Shown here: in pieces, positions 35,336 to 44,199 of the stretch | Layout: every line of letters begins with the position of its first letter | Numbering within the stretch: the stretch's first letter is position 1 | DNA from: Flagellimonas pacifica | Lineage (GTDB): Bacteria; Bacteroidota; Bacteroidia; Flavobacteriales; Flavobacteriaceae | Direction of reading: 5' to 3' | DNA: 64,000 bases | Assembly (NCBI RefSeq): GCF_900215465.1 | Contig: NZ_OBEH01000002.1 | Coordinates: 556,937-620,936, forward strand | Made by a program: the position numbers and the translations under genes | Notes under the pieces: generated by a model | Database searches by the model: none | The model's input: only the letters and a program-made list of their open reading frames with translations | Told to the model about the DNA's origin: nothing

Positions 35336-36119
35336 TGGAAACTGTTTTTATTTTGATTTCAGGTGTGTGAAAAACAGTTGAATTGGCAGGTACGGATGCT
35401 GTTAGCCAAGCATTACCCCCAATTACCGAGTTCTCCCCAATAACTGTTTCTCCTCCCAATATGGTCGCATTGGCATAAATAGTGACATTGGACTTAATAG
35501 TGGGGTGTCTCTTAATTTTTTGAAGGTTTTTGGCAACATATAATGCTCCCAAAGTAACACCTTGATAGACTTTTACGTTATCATGGATTACGGCTGTTTC
35601 ACCAATAACCACTCCAGTAGCGTGATCAATGAAAAAAGATTTGCCTATCTGGGCACCCGGATTGATATCTACACCGGTTTGTCTATGTGCATACTCTGTC
35701 ATCAACCTTGGAACCAATGGAAAACCTTGAGCATAAAGCTCATGGGCAAGTCTGTATATGGCAATAGCATAAAAACCAGGGTAGGCCATATAAACCTCCT
35801 GAATGGACAACGAAGCTGGATCACAGTTAAGAATGGCTTCAGCATCTAAATTCAATTTTTCCAAAATTAAGGGAAGAGACTGTACATAGTTGTCCCAAAC
35901 TTTAGTGCACGGCTTGTTCAAATCCCAACAAGCCAGATTGACGAGTTCGCTAAACTTTCTTTCCAGCTTGTCCAAGTTTTCCGCCACGGGAGTATTTACA
36001 TCAAACAAAGTATAGAAAAGAGTATTGGTGAAATCTTCAGTCGCTGCTTTTAACCTATAGTCTAAATAGGGTTGTTTTTTTTGCTTGTTCAGTTCTTCAA
36101 TAATTTTTTCTTTATCCAT
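35328..36119 (-). CDS. cysE: Serine O-acetyltransferase
   Basis: A 263-residue enzyme making O-acetylserine from serine and acetyl-CoA. It has an N-terminal helical domain (about 1-135) and a hexapeptide beta helix (about 140-245) with the signature YAHRQTGVDINPGAQIGKSF, FIDHATGVVIGETA (catalytic Asp and His) and VYQGVTLGA, plus KRHPTIK. The upstream gene of the cysE-cysM operon. The terminus (HTPEIKIKTVSNV) has no clear match to the CysK-binding Ile tail, so a cysteine synthase complex is uncertain. Confidence 0.94.
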   Translation of the reverse strand: MDKEKIIEELNKQKKQPYLDYRLKAATEDFTNTLFYTLFDVNTPVAENLDKLERKFSELVNLACWDLNKPCTKVWDNYVQSLPLILEKLNLDAEAILNCDPASLSIQEVYMAYPGFYAIAIYRLAHELYAQGFPLVPRLMTEYAHRQTGVDINPGAQIGKSFFIDHATGVVIGETAVIHDNVKVYQGVTLGALYVAKNLQKIKRHPTIKSNVTIYANATILGGETVIGENSVIGGNAWLTASVPANSTVFHTPEIKIKTVSNV

Positions 36120-36170
36120 AGGTGAAAATAAAGTTTAAAAATAGCCAAATCAATATCACTCAGTTATAAA

Positions 36171-36893
36171 ATGGCTAACTTTAGCTTAAAAATAACACAT
36201 CCCTATAGCCCTGTGAATAATTCAATAATTACAAAAGAAGCCTTTAACTTTTTAAAAGAGCTGGCAAAGAACAATAACAAGGAATGGTTTCAAGAAAACA
36301 AAACTAGATTTAAGGCGCACGAAGCGAACGTTAAATCTTTTTATACCAATGTACAGGAACTTTTAAATGAACATGACGAAATTGAAAAAATGAAAATGTT
36401 CCGTATTTATCGTGACGTTCGCTTTTCAAAAGATAAGACTCCATATAAAACACACTTTGCAGGCTCATTTTCAAGATTAGGGGCTCATTTACGAGGAGGG
36501 TACTATCTTAGGATTAAACCGGGAGAATCTTTTGTGGCCACTGGGTTTTGGGAACCCAATAAGGAAGATTTGTTTCGTATCAGAAAAGAATTTGAGCAGG
36601 ATGCATCGGATTTAAGAGAGATTTTGAGTGATAAATCCTTCAAGAAAATATGGGGAGAGCTAGAAGGCGATGGTGTGAAGACTGCCCCTAAGGGTTTTGA
36701 TAAGGAGCACCCAAATATTGACCTGATTAAGAAGAAGCAGTTCATTTTTGTCAAAAACTTTTCTGATAAAGAAGTGCTTTCCACTACGTTTATAAAAGAA
36801 GTAGATACATCTTTTAGAGCAATAAGACCTTATTTTGACTTAATGAGCGATATTTTGACCACCAACCTTAATGGTGAATCAATTTTAGACTAG
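36171..36893 (+). CDS. DUF2461 / TIGR02453 family protein
   Basis: A 240-residue soluble protein of the conserved DUF2461 family. Seen: AFNFLKELAKNNNKEWFQENK (near residues 24-44), the RIYRDVRFSKDKTPYKTHFA core (near 81-100) and the RGGYYLRIKPGESFVATGFW segment (near 109-128). No biochemical function is established as far as I know. Its 3' end overlaps the convergent gene at 36885 by 9 nt. Confidence 0.85.
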   Translation: MANFSLKITHPYSPVNNSIITKEAFNFLKELAKNNNKEWFQENKTRFKAHEANVKSFYTNVQELLNEHDEIEKMKMFRIYRDVRFSKDKTPYKTHFAGSFSRLGAHLRGGYYLRIKPGESFVATGFWEPNKEDLFRIRKEFEQDASDLREILSDKSFKKIWGELEGDGVKTAPKGFDKEHPNIDLIKKKQFIFVKNFSDKEVLSTTFIKEVDTSFRAIRPYFDLMSDILTTNLNGESILD

Positions 36894-37292
36894 AACTTCG
36901 CTTTCCAATAACAGCACTTGGTCTTTTAAACGCTCTATGACCATGTTCATCATTCTTTTATTAAGTGCTGAGGAGTTTAATATATAAGTTTGGTACTCCT
37001 CCAAAGTAAATTGTCCTATAACGATTCCTTTAAGAGAGTTCCTGAATTTGATATCTTTTTGGATGGATTTTTCAATGTGATCCAAGCGTTTCTCCATAGA
37101 AAGATTATAAAATGCGCCTTTGTGCTTGCGGATGTAGTTTTTATAGACTTCAATTAAAAGTGTATTTTGAAATTTGATGATTGGTCGTAAAGTCTGGTTT
37201 TGAAAACGCTCTTCAGTACTCATGTCATCATGCAAAAGACTTTGTCTGATATTAGGACGAATGCCCATGAGGTGATTAGATCGTGAGTCCAT
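36885..37292 (-). CDS. Conserved hypothetical protein
   Basis: A 135-residue soluble, mostly helical protein. The central segment (LRPIIKFQNTLLIEVYKNYI, near 36-55) and the basic-aromatic KHKGAFYNLSMEKRLDHIEK look conserved in character. The C-terminal helix ends MVIERLKDQVLLLESEVLV. It has no signal peptide or catalytic motif. It stands alone, divergent from nothing obvious and convergent with the DUF2461 gene. I do not recognise it. Confidence 0.6.
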   Translation of the reverse strand: MDSRSNHLMGIRPNIRQSLLHDDMSTEERFQNQTLRPIIKFQNTLLIEVYKNYIRKHKGAFYNLSMEKRLDHIEKSIQKDIKFRNSLKGIVIGQFTLEEYQTYILNSSALNKRMMNMVIERLKDQVLLLESEVLV

Positions 37293-37417
37293 AATTGCAA
37301 GTTTTATTAAAACTACGCAATCATGTAATGGACATTTTTATAGGCTATATTAGTTTTTAACGATGTTATGAACAGCTTCCTCACAACTAGGTCTTGCAAT
37401 AAAAGCTTTAGTGTATT

Positions 37418-38404
37418 TTATTTTTTTGTAGTAGATTTTAATTCTACAATTTCCTTTTTAAGATTTTCAATCTCCTTTTGTTGTTTGATGGTATAAAGCA
37501 TAAGTTCTTCAATCTTTTCAAGCAGTTTGGAGTTCATTTCCCCAAGTTTGATGCCATTTTCTTCCACTTCCTTGGCACTTGGGATGTTCCTCAAATGTCC
37601 TTTTTCTTCTATGTGGGCTTCAACTTCTTGCAAAGATGGGAGGTGGTATTCTTTTTCGAATACATAATCTGGCCAACCCGCTAAATCTACCTTGACTTCT
37701 TTGGCATGGATATTACCATTAACTGCTAATTTAGAATCTGGAGAAGTAGTTCCAATACCCACGTTACCATTGGCTTTTATTCTTATTCTCTCACCACTGG
37801 CAAGAATACTCAAATCTTGACCTGTTTTACCTCCTATAATTGCTCTATTGGTGTCCCAACTTAAAATTCCTGAATCGGACGATGCCCCCCATTCAAAAAC
37901 GCCATCACCTCTAAAGCTCATTCTATTGTTCAATTTTAAAGAATATACTCCTGTGTTACCTTGGTCCATTATATGAAGTGTGGCCCCTGGATTTGAAGTG
38001 CCTACACCAACATTGCCAGAAGCATCAATAACTAGTTTGTCTATATCTTGTGTATCATTTGTAAAGTTTCTGAAAAAGTGAAATTTGGTGGTATTATTGC
38101 CAGATTCCGTAACCTTTATCCCAAAAAAGTCTCCTCCAGCTGCACCAACCGGGTTCCACCTCAATTGGGAACTACCTCTTAATTCAGTGTTTCCATATTT
38201 GTCAATGGTTAGTAGATTGATGTCGTTGGAGTCATTTGTAAAATTTTTGAAGACATGTAATCTAGTAGTATTGTTTCCTGTTTCTGTTACTTTTAAACCC
38301 ATAATATCTCCTCCGGCCGCTCCTGTTGGATCAAGTTCTATTTTTTGTTGAGCGGTCAAACTGATTTGAAGAAAAATTGCCCCTATTAAAATTAGTTTTT
38401 TCAT
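37418..38404 (-). CDS. Secreted tail-fibre-like repeat protein with C-terminal coiled coil
   Basis: A 328-residue protein with a signal peptide (MKKLILIGAIFLQISLTAQ, cut near 19). Then come repeated beta segments: two copies of a unit of about 47 residues (GAAGGD..G.KVTE[ST]GNNTT...F.NFTND) and two of the NVG[VI]GT[ST][NS]P motif typical of Bacteroidota tail-fibre-like proteins. The end is a coiled coil (KLLEKIEELMLYTIKQQKEI). The region with LPSLQEVEAHIEEKGHL resembles the S74-type chaperone end found in such proteins, though no catalytic dyad is evident. Probably a surface or secreted structural protein of unknown role. Confidence 0.75.
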   Translation of the reverse strand: MKKLILIGAIFLQISLTAQQKIELDPTGAAGGDIMGLKVTETGNNTTRLHVFKNFTNDSNDINLLTIDKYGNTELRGSSQLRWNPVGAAGGDFFGIKVTESGNNTTKFHFFRNFTNDTQDIDKLVIDASGNVGVGTSNPGATLHIMDQGNTGVYSLKLNNRMSFRGDGVFEWGASSDSGILSWDTNRAIIGGKTGQDLSILASGERIRIKANGNVGIGTTSPDSKLAVNGNIHAKEVKVDLAGWPDYVFEKEYHLPSLQEVEAHIEEKGHLRNIPSAKEVEENGIKLGEMNSKLLEKIEELMLYTIKQQKEIENLKKEIVELKSTTKK

Positions 38405-38646
38405 TGTATAAATTTTCTAATATAAAAGTAAGAAATGTATTTCTTTTCAAGAAAGTTAAATTCGAAATAACTGAACAGATTTTTATAATCATATCCGTGT
38501 ATAAAATTCAGTTAGTTATGAAATGTAATAAATGTCCGTCCATTAAGCTTGTCTGCAGTTTTGAGTAATGCAGACCCCATTGGTTATTTCGTTTATTTTA
38601 GAAAGAGTTGTTTTTATATCTTAGCTATTCCACGTAAAATACCCGT

Positions 38647-39546
38647 ATGAAATTTGGCAAGACAGATTATCCAGAACAGGTAGATTTTACAATTCCTCAG
38701 GACCATCCAGATACAACAGTTGTATTATCCGAGAAAAAGACTGATGAAGATACTAAGGTTTATGTTGGTTGCGCAAAATGGAATCGTCAAGATCTCAAGA
38801 ATTTTTATCCCCGAGGGACAAAAGACGAATTAGTATATTATTCCTCACAATTTAATTGTATTGAGCTTAATGCTACTTTTTATCGGATTTTTCCAGCGGA
38901 GCAATATCAAAAATGGTACGATAAAACTCCAGAGAACTTCAAGTTCTTTCCAAAAATAACCAATGAGGTCAGTCATCTAAGAAGACTCAATGATAAAGTT
39001 TATGAAGTGGCGGACCGCTATCTTGAAGTCACTTCGCTTTTGAAGGAGAAGCTGGGAACCATTTTTTTGCAGATGCACAACAACTTTGCCCCAAAGAACT
39101 GGGATAGGGTAGTGCGTTTTGTGGAATATTGGCCTAAAGAGTTTCCTCTTGCAATGGAATTTAGACATACGGATTGGTTTAATGAGCAAGGTGTGGCCCA
39201 AGAACTTTATCATTTGTTGCAAGAAAATAATATTGCCAATGTGTTGGTGGATACTGCAGGAAGAAGGGATTTGATGCATATGAGGTTAACAAATAATGAA
39301 GCATTTGTAAGATACGTTGGTGCCAACCATAAATCTGATTATCCTAGATTGGATGACTGGGTGAAGAGACTATCTACTTGGAAAGCAATGGGCTTAAAAA
39401 ATATTCATTTTTTTGTGCATCAAAACCTAGAATTGGAATCTCCATTACTTTCTGCATATTTTATTGAAAAGCTGAATAAGCAATTAGAGTGCAATCTCTC
39501 TATTCCAAAAAACCTATTAAAAGATAAACCGAATACGCTATTTTAA
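38647..39546 (+). CDS. DUF72 family protein
   Basis: A 299-residue TIM-barrel-like protein of the DUF72 (YecE) family. Seen: VYVGCAKWNRQDLKNFYP (near residues 38-55), FNCIELNATFYRIFPAEQY, FKFFPKITNEVSHLRRL and AMEFRHTDWFN. Function is not established; a glycosidase-like fold has been suggested. It stands alone. A perfect 7-bp hairpin, ATTTCTA/TAGAAAT at 39558-39577, follows the stop but lacks a T tract. Confidence 0.87.
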   Translation: MKFGKTDYPEQVDFTIPQDHPDTTVVLSEKKTDEDTKVYVGCAKWNRQDLKNFYPRGTKDELVYYSSQFNCIELNATFYRIFPAEQYQKWYDKTPENFKFFPKITNEVSHLRRLNDKVYEVADRYLEVTSLLKEKLGTIFLQMHNNFAPKNWDRVVRFVEYWPKEFPLAMEFRHTDWFNEQGVAQELYHLLQENNIANVLVDTAGRRDLMHMRLTNNEAFVRYVGANHKSDYPRLDDWVKRLSTWKAMGLKNIHFFVHQNLELESPLLSAYFIEKLNKQLECNLSIPKNLLKDKPNTLF

Positions 39547-39752
39547 AAGAAAACGTTATTTCTATATAGGTAGAAATGATGTTTGAGTATCACTAAAAAT
39601 TTGTTTTTCAATTAAGTGAGATTAAAAAGACAAAGATGTATGCCTTTTTATTTTCAAAGCAAAAAATTAGGGTATTTGGGTTTTGTCTTGTTATACATAT
39701 AAATACAGGTCAACCCTGAAAAGGAAATTACCCCATTCTTAAAAAGAACATA

Positions 39753-41282
39753 ATGAACATAATCGCCCCAAATTCATTTTCAGAAGTCTTGATAAAACTA
39801 TTCACTCCTAATATTCAATACTTTCATAGGGTTTTGAGAATGTCCACAGTAACTTTTTTATTTGGTCTTTTGTTAATACTGTTTAGTTGCGGTAAAGATT
39901 CTACAAACACGACACCACCTAATGAAGAGACAGATCCAGGAACCGCAATTGTGGATAAAGAAAAAGCGACCCTTAACTATCGTAACCATTGCGGCGGCTG
40001 TCATGGGCAAAACCTTGGATCTTTTGTGGAACGCGAATGGACATATGGAAATTCTGTAGAAGCGGTGTTGAATTCCATACAAAAAGGGTATGTAAACAAT
40101 GGCATGCCAGCTTACAATTCTACCTTTAGTGATCAAGAAGTTAAGGATTTGACAAACTATATACTTGCAGAAATAGAAGGAAAGACAAAAAAGTCACTGG
40201 AGGAAGAGAATCCCGACCTATCCGGGTCTACCAACTCGGATGACCTTACCTTCCGATTGGAAACTATTACGGATAAGATACCAGGCATTCCATGGGGCAT
40301 TGAACAATTGCCCAATGGCGAAATTTTGGTCACCGAGCGAGGCGGGAGATTATTTTTGGTTAAAAACAATAAAGAATTGGTAGAAGTTACAGGCGTACCA
40401 AATGTTGTTTCTGCCGGCCAAGGCGGATTGTTGGATGTACTCATACATCCAGATTTCGAAAACAATTCATTTATCTACCTGTCTTATAGCGTCGCCAACC
40501 CTAACAATTCTTCCGAACAGACTACCGCAGTTGCAAGAGCCAAGCTTTCAGGAAATACATTGGATCAGGTGGAAAAGATATTTACAGCACTTCCATACCT
40601 TAGTACCAGTCACCATTATGGCTCAAGACTATTATTTGACAGGAATGGTTACTTATATATTTCTGTTGGTGATCGTGGGCACAGGGACTCCTATCCACAG
40701 AAATTGGACAACCATCTTGGAAAGATACATCGCATCCATGATGATGGTAAAATTCCCAGTGACAACCCTTTTAACAATACTCAGGGAGCAGTTGGTTCAG
40801 TCTTCACCTATGGAACGCGTAACCCTCAGGGCTTAAGCTTACATCCTGAAACTGGAGCCATATGGGAGGGAGAGCATGGACCCCAGGGCGGTGATGAAAT
40901 CAATATTCTAGAAGCAGGAAATAATTATGGGTGGCCTGTAATATCGTATGGAATCAATTATGATGGAACCACATTTACAGACATTACTGAAATGGATGGG
41001 ATGGAACAGCCTATTCACTATTGGAGACCTTCCATAGCACCATGCGGAATGACTTTTGTCTCGGGGGATTTTTATGGAAATTGGAAGAATGACTTATTTG
41101 TAAGCTCATTAAAGTTTGAATACTTACATCGTTTAAAGATGAATGGCAATGCAGTTGTGGGGCACGAAAAGTTGTTAGAAGGTATAGGTAGGGTACGTGA
41201 TGCACATATGGGCAAAGATGGTTACCTATATGTAATTGTACAAGAACCTGGCAGGCTCATACGCTTAGTACCTGAGCAGTAA
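39753..41282 (+). CDS. Cytochrome c / PQQ-dependent aldose (sorbosone) dehydrogenase lipoprotein
   Basis: A protein of up to 509 residues. The lipobox ILFSCGK (near 46-52) marks an exported lipoprotein. A cytochrome c domain follows (about 70-145, NHCGGCHGQ haem motif and distal Met in NNGMPAYN). Then comes a six-bladed soluble sugar dehydrogenase domain (about 170-505) with GIPWGIEQLPNGEILVTERG, ISVGDRGHRD, FTYGTRNPQG and WEGEHGPQGGDE. It probably oxidises sugars in the periplasm with PQQ and passes electrons to the attached haem. The start is uncertain: ATG at 39840 (MSTVTFLFG) would give a short signal peptide without basic residues, so I kept 39753. Confidence 0.88.
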   Translation: MNIIAPNSFSEVLIKLFTPNIQYFHRVLRMSTVTFLFGLLLILFSCGKDSTNTTPPNEETDPGTAIVDKEKATLNYRNHCGGCHGQNLGSFVEREWTYGNSVEAVLNSIQKGYVNNGMPAYNSTFSDQEVKDLTNYILAEIEGKTKKSLEEENPDLSGSTNSDDLTFRLETITDKIPGIPWGIEQLPNGEILVTERGGRLFLVKNNKELVEVTGVPNVVSAGQGGLLDVLIHPDFENNSFIYLSYSVANPNNSSEQTTAVARAKLSGNTLDQVEKIFTALPYLSTSHHYGSRLLFDRNGYLYISVGDRGHRDSYPQKLDNHLGKIHRIHDDGKIPSDNPFNNTQGAVGSVFTYGTRNPQGLSLHPETGAIWEGEHGPQGGDEINILEAGNNYGWPVISYGINYDGTTFTDITEMDGMEQPIHYWRPSIAPCGMTFVSGDFYGNWKNDLFVSSLKFEYLHRLKMNGNAVVGHEKLLEGIGRVRDAHMGKDGYLYVIVQEPGRLIRLVPEQ

Positions 41283-41288
41283 TCGTAT

Positions 41289-41324
41289 GACCTTGAATTG
41301 AAACCTTAGCTTCAATTCAAGGTC
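41289..41324. terminator. Perfect 14-bp hairpin between convergent genes
   Basis: GACCTTGAATTGAA (41289-41302) pairs exactly with TTCAATTCAAGGTC (41311-41324) around an 8-nt loop. It lies 7 nt after the sugar dehydrogenase stop and 8 nt before the convergent dipeptidase stop, so it can end transcripts from both sides. T tracts are short, so termination strength is uncertain. Confidence 0.7.
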
Positions 41325-41331
41325 GGTAATT

Positions 41332-42615
41332 TTATTTAATGGTTAAGGCTGTTTTTTGCACCTTATCCAGTACTCTTAGAAGGTTTTCACCCCATAACTT
41401 GGCAATTTCTTCTTGTGTGTATCCCCTCTTTACTAATTCCAGGGTTACATTAAACGTTTCAGAGGCGTCCGTCCAGCCTTCAATTCCACCACCACCATCA
41501 AAATCAGAGCTGATACCAACATGGTCTATTCCAATAAGTTTAACCATATAATCTATATGATCCACTAAATCTGATACACCTACCGCTTGTGGGGCATTTT
41601 CATCCATGCCAGCAATGTTATCTGCCATTTTGGTCACTTTAGGATAATTTTCCATCAGTTCTTTTTGTTGTGCTTCGGACAAAGAAGAAAATTGAGAGCG
41701 TTCATACCAGTTTAATCCCAAAGAGTCGGCTGCTTTTTGGTTTATTTCTTTCATATAAGCTGCCCTAGCTTCATGCTTTTCTGTATTTAGGTAAGAACTA
41801 AAAGCAACCGTTTGTACCACACCACCATTTTCTTTTAACAACAACAATTGCTCATCATCCAAATTACGGCTGTGGTCACAAAGTGCACGTGCTGATGAAT
41901 GAGAGGCAATAATAGGTGCTTTTGATAGCTGAACCATCTGTTTCATGGATTCTTTTGACGGATGGGAGATATCTATCATCATTCCGAGTCTATTCATCTC
42001 ATAAACAGCTTTTTCACCAAGGTCACTTAAACCATTATGTAGCCATAAACTATCCTTTTCCCCTGTATTGGAATCACAAAACTGACTATGCCCATTATGA
42101 CTCAAAGAAATATAACGTGCACCTCTTTTTTGGTACTCCTCAAATTTGGAAAGATCCTCGCCAATAGGATACGCATTTTCAACACCTATCATGGCCACTT
42201 TTTTACCAGCTGCGCTTATGCGCCTAACATCTTCAGAGGTCAGTGCCAACTCTATCTGGTCTGGAGCATAGGTATTACAAAGCCTATGAATGGCTTCAAA
42301 TTTTGAAATTGCATTTTCAGAGGCCTTTGCATAGCCGTCAACAGTTAGTGAATCTTGCCCCGTATACACAATCAACCATGCAACATCTAAACCTCCAGCT
42401 ATCATTTTTGGCAAATTCACTTGAGTATCAAGATTTTGGGAGTAGTTGATACTATCCGTAAAATTCTTCACATTGAAGTCATCATGCGTATCAATGGTAA
42501 TTACCTCCTTATGTATTCGCTTTGCTTTTTCCTCCAAGGTTTCCGTTGTTTTTTGTTTTTTTTCAGCACAAGAAATTATCAATGTTATGCTGCACAATAG
42601 GTAGAAATATCTCAT
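41332..42615 (-). CDS. Membrane dipeptidase (M19) lipoprotein
   Basis: A 427-residue exported lipoprotein (lipobox LIISCAEK near residues 13-20) of the renal dipeptidase family. Seen: the H-x-D zinc motif in TIDTHDDF, the bridging Glu in MIGVENAYPIG, MIDISHPS and IIASHSSARALCDHSRN with zinc histidines, and DHVGISSDFDGGGG with the distal Asp. It hydrolyses dipeptides, including D-amino-acid-containing ones. The LGLNWYERS/NYPKV insertion is normal for the Bacteroidota group. Stand-alone gene. Confidence 0.93.
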   Translation of the reverse strand: MRYFYLLCSITLIISCAEKKQKTTETLEEKAKRIHKEVITIDTHDDFNVKNFTDSINYSQNLDTQVNLPKMIAGGLDVAWLIVYTGQDSLTVDGYAKASENAISKFEAIHRLCNTYAPDQIELALTSEDVRRISAAGKKVAMIGVENAYPIGEDLSKFEEYQKRGARYISLSHNGHSQFCDSNTGEKDSLWLHNGLSDLGEKAVYEMNRLGMMIDISHPSKESMKQMVQLSKAPIIASHSSARALCDHSRNLDDEQLLLLKENGGVVQTVAFSSYLNTEKHEARAAYMKEINQKAADSLGLNWYERSQFSSLSEAQQKELMENYPKVTKMADNIAGMDENAPQAVGVSDLVDHIDYMVKLIGIDHVGISSDFDGGGGIEGWTDASETFNVTLELVKRGYTQEEIAKLWGENLLRVLDKVQKTALTIK

Positions 42616-42740
42616 GATTTTTTTTTACACATACAAATAAAGCAATTTGACAACAAAATGCTCCAGTTATAGAACAATAAGTTGGGATATCATGATCATT
42701 TCTAGATTTTTAATGAGATAACCATTAATCACTTGATAGT

Positions 42741-43532
42741 TTGGGAACAAGGGAACTACTAACGTATTTGGAAAAACTGGAAATTGGATTGAGCAGTTTT
42801 TCTTATGAAGAATTGGGAACTGTGGAAGCGGGAAAGCTGAAAAAATCATTTGATGACTTTAAAACAGGGTTGGAAGATAAAGTTTTTGGTGCCCCAGAAA
42901 TAGAACAGCTTGAAGTAATCTATGATCATGTGGGTATTCGGTCTTCCATGACTCCTTCCAACGATTTGATAAAAAACGAAACACAAGATGTGAATCAATT
43001 ACTTTCTCTAGTAGACTTATTAGAGAAAACTGAATTGACGAAAAAGCAAAAAGAAATAGTCAAAACCTTAAAATCTACAAGCAAACAAATTCAAGATAGG
43101 GTTGAAACTACTGAAAAGAATGGGAAAATAGTTTCCAATGCTTTGTTAATTGAAAAAAACATGGAATCTGTTCTTTCAACACAAAAAGTGAATTTGAAAC
43201 CCGTGTTAACTGAATGCATGGGGCAAATGGAGCTTTTGGAAGAATTAATTAGGCTCTATAAGTTAAATATTTTGGAATTCATCGGCAGTTTGAAAGTGCA
43301 TTTACAAACAAAGAACTTTAGGGGGGTTGATTTTGCTTGTCAAAAGATTCAACCATGTCTCAGAATGATGAAAACTGTAAGTTTGTTAGAAATAACCGAA
43401 CAAATGATAACAGTCTGTAAAACAGACAATGACATTAAATATCTCAATTTTTTATACGATCAATTCTTAGTAGAACATCCCAAGGTTGAAGAATTGGTGG
43501 ATTTTGAAATTGATGTACTGAGAACTATGTAG
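42741..43532 (+). CDS. Degenerate HisKA / Hpt-like protein (no phosphoacceptor His)
   Basis: A 263-residue soluble helical protein starting at TTG 42741. Residues about 79-115 (NETQDVNQLL..., then LLEKTELTKKQKEIVKTL) resemble the dimerisation helices of hybrid histidine kinases, which read HEIRTPLN...LLLxTxLTxxQxEYxxTI; Asn79 stands where His would be. Residues about 160-222 resemble an Hpt bundle of Bacteroidota type (ACQKIQPCLRMMKTVSL versus A-H-K-[IL]-K-P-S pattern), with Gln201 in place of His. No kinase ATP-binding domain is present. So it looks like a signalling scaffold or inhibitor derived from phosphorelay parts. This is my own alignment by eye. Confidence 0.55.
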   Translation: MGTRELLTYLEKLEIGLSSFSYEELGTVEAGKLKKSFDDFKTGLEDKVFGAPEIEQLEVIYDHVGIRSSMTPSNDLIKNETQDVNQLLSLVDLLEKTELTKKQKEIVKTLKSTSKQIQDRVETTEKNGKIVSNALLIEKNMESVLSTQKVNLKPVLTECMGQMELLEELIRLYKLNILEFIGSLKVHLQTKNFRGVDFACQKIQPCLRMMKTVSLLEITEQMITVCKTDNDIKYLNFLYDQFLVEHPKVEELVDFEIDVLRTM

Positions 43533-43547
43533 AAAAAACAATAACAT

Positions 43548-43901
43548 ATGAAAGATAGTAGTCTTCCTGAATACCATCAAAGTATCTTTCATCAGTTGTT
43601 AGAACACGCTTCTGATCTAGACTGCAAGCTTCTTCTGCTTGAGCAAATATTAGAACTGGGCGATTCCAAAGAGATTTCTTTACTTAAAGAACTGGAGAAT
43701 CATACAGACCCGAAGATTAGCGAAAAAGCTTCTCAAGTAAAGTCTAAACTGCTATATAAGCTTGGGAAACCTCAAGAGGTAGAAAATCCTTTGCTTCCCA
43801 TGAACCTTTGTTTTTTATATGATGAGTTCAGCATTAGCCCTGCTAAAGTTGACAAAGACCTCGATTTTGGCGTTACGTTAGATATTTTCGAGTCAGATTA
43901 A
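43548..43901 (+). CDS. Hypothetical HEAT-like helical protein
   Basis: A 117-residue protein, 15 nt after the degenerate HisKA/Hpt gene and probably co-transcribed. The first 80 residues form paired amphipathic helices (LLLLEQILELGDSKEISLLK, then HTDPKISEKASQVKSKLLYK) like HEAT repeats. The tail is acidic (KVDKDLDFGVTLDIFESD). It has no signal peptide. It may be a protein-binding partner of the upstream product. Not recognised. Confidence 0.55.
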   Translation: MKDSSLPEYHQSIFHQLLEHASDLDCKLLLLEQILELGDSKEISLLKELENHTDPKISEKASQVKSKLLYKLGKPQEVENPLLPMNLCFLYDEFSISPAKVDKDLDFGVTLDIFESD

Positions 43902-44074
43902 TGCTTTGTATTACCATAGAGCTTAAATTATTTGGGTGATTTTTCTTACATTCCTCATTCAATATATATTTCACAACAAATACAAAGAATTTCACCACAA
44001 TTTATTGGCTTTATATAATCTTTCGTATAGGTTTACGTTATAACTACAACCCAAATATTAAACCAGTTAATACT

Positions 44075-44173
44075 ATGTTGTACGATACCTACGGAGAAGA
44101 ATACTTGGCGTTCCTTCAAGAATTAAACGAAATTTTGAGCATTAACGAACTTACAGAATTGGATTACCTATAG
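44075..44173 (+). CDS. Microprotein 1 (32 residues)
   Basis: ATG at 44075 to TAG at 44173. The peptide starts MLYDTYGEEYLAFLQELNEI and ends LTELDYL: acidic, amphipathic, probably one helix. The segment EEYLAFLQELNEILS matches the microprotein encoded 26 nt downstream (NTAYLNFIKDLNEMLT): Y-L-x-F-[LI]-x-[ED]-L-N-E-[IM]-L-[ST]. Two related ORFs of the same size in tandem argue against chance. Function unknown. Confidence 0.55.
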   Translation: MLYDTYGEEYLAFLQELNEILSINELTELDYL

Positions 44174-44199
44174 TTAATACCTCCCCAAAATAAGATTCC

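Noticed and set aside
38518..38568. A 16-residue ORF (MKCNKCPSIKLVCSFE) with a CxxC pair
   Set aside because: Too short, no promoter, terminator or relative visible; the 242-nt gap before the DUF72 gene holds nothing else that I can support.
39558..39577. Perfect 7-bp hairpin after the DUF72 gene as a terminator
   Set aside because: AT-rich stem with no T tract after it; could be chance, so mentioned only with the DUF72 gene.
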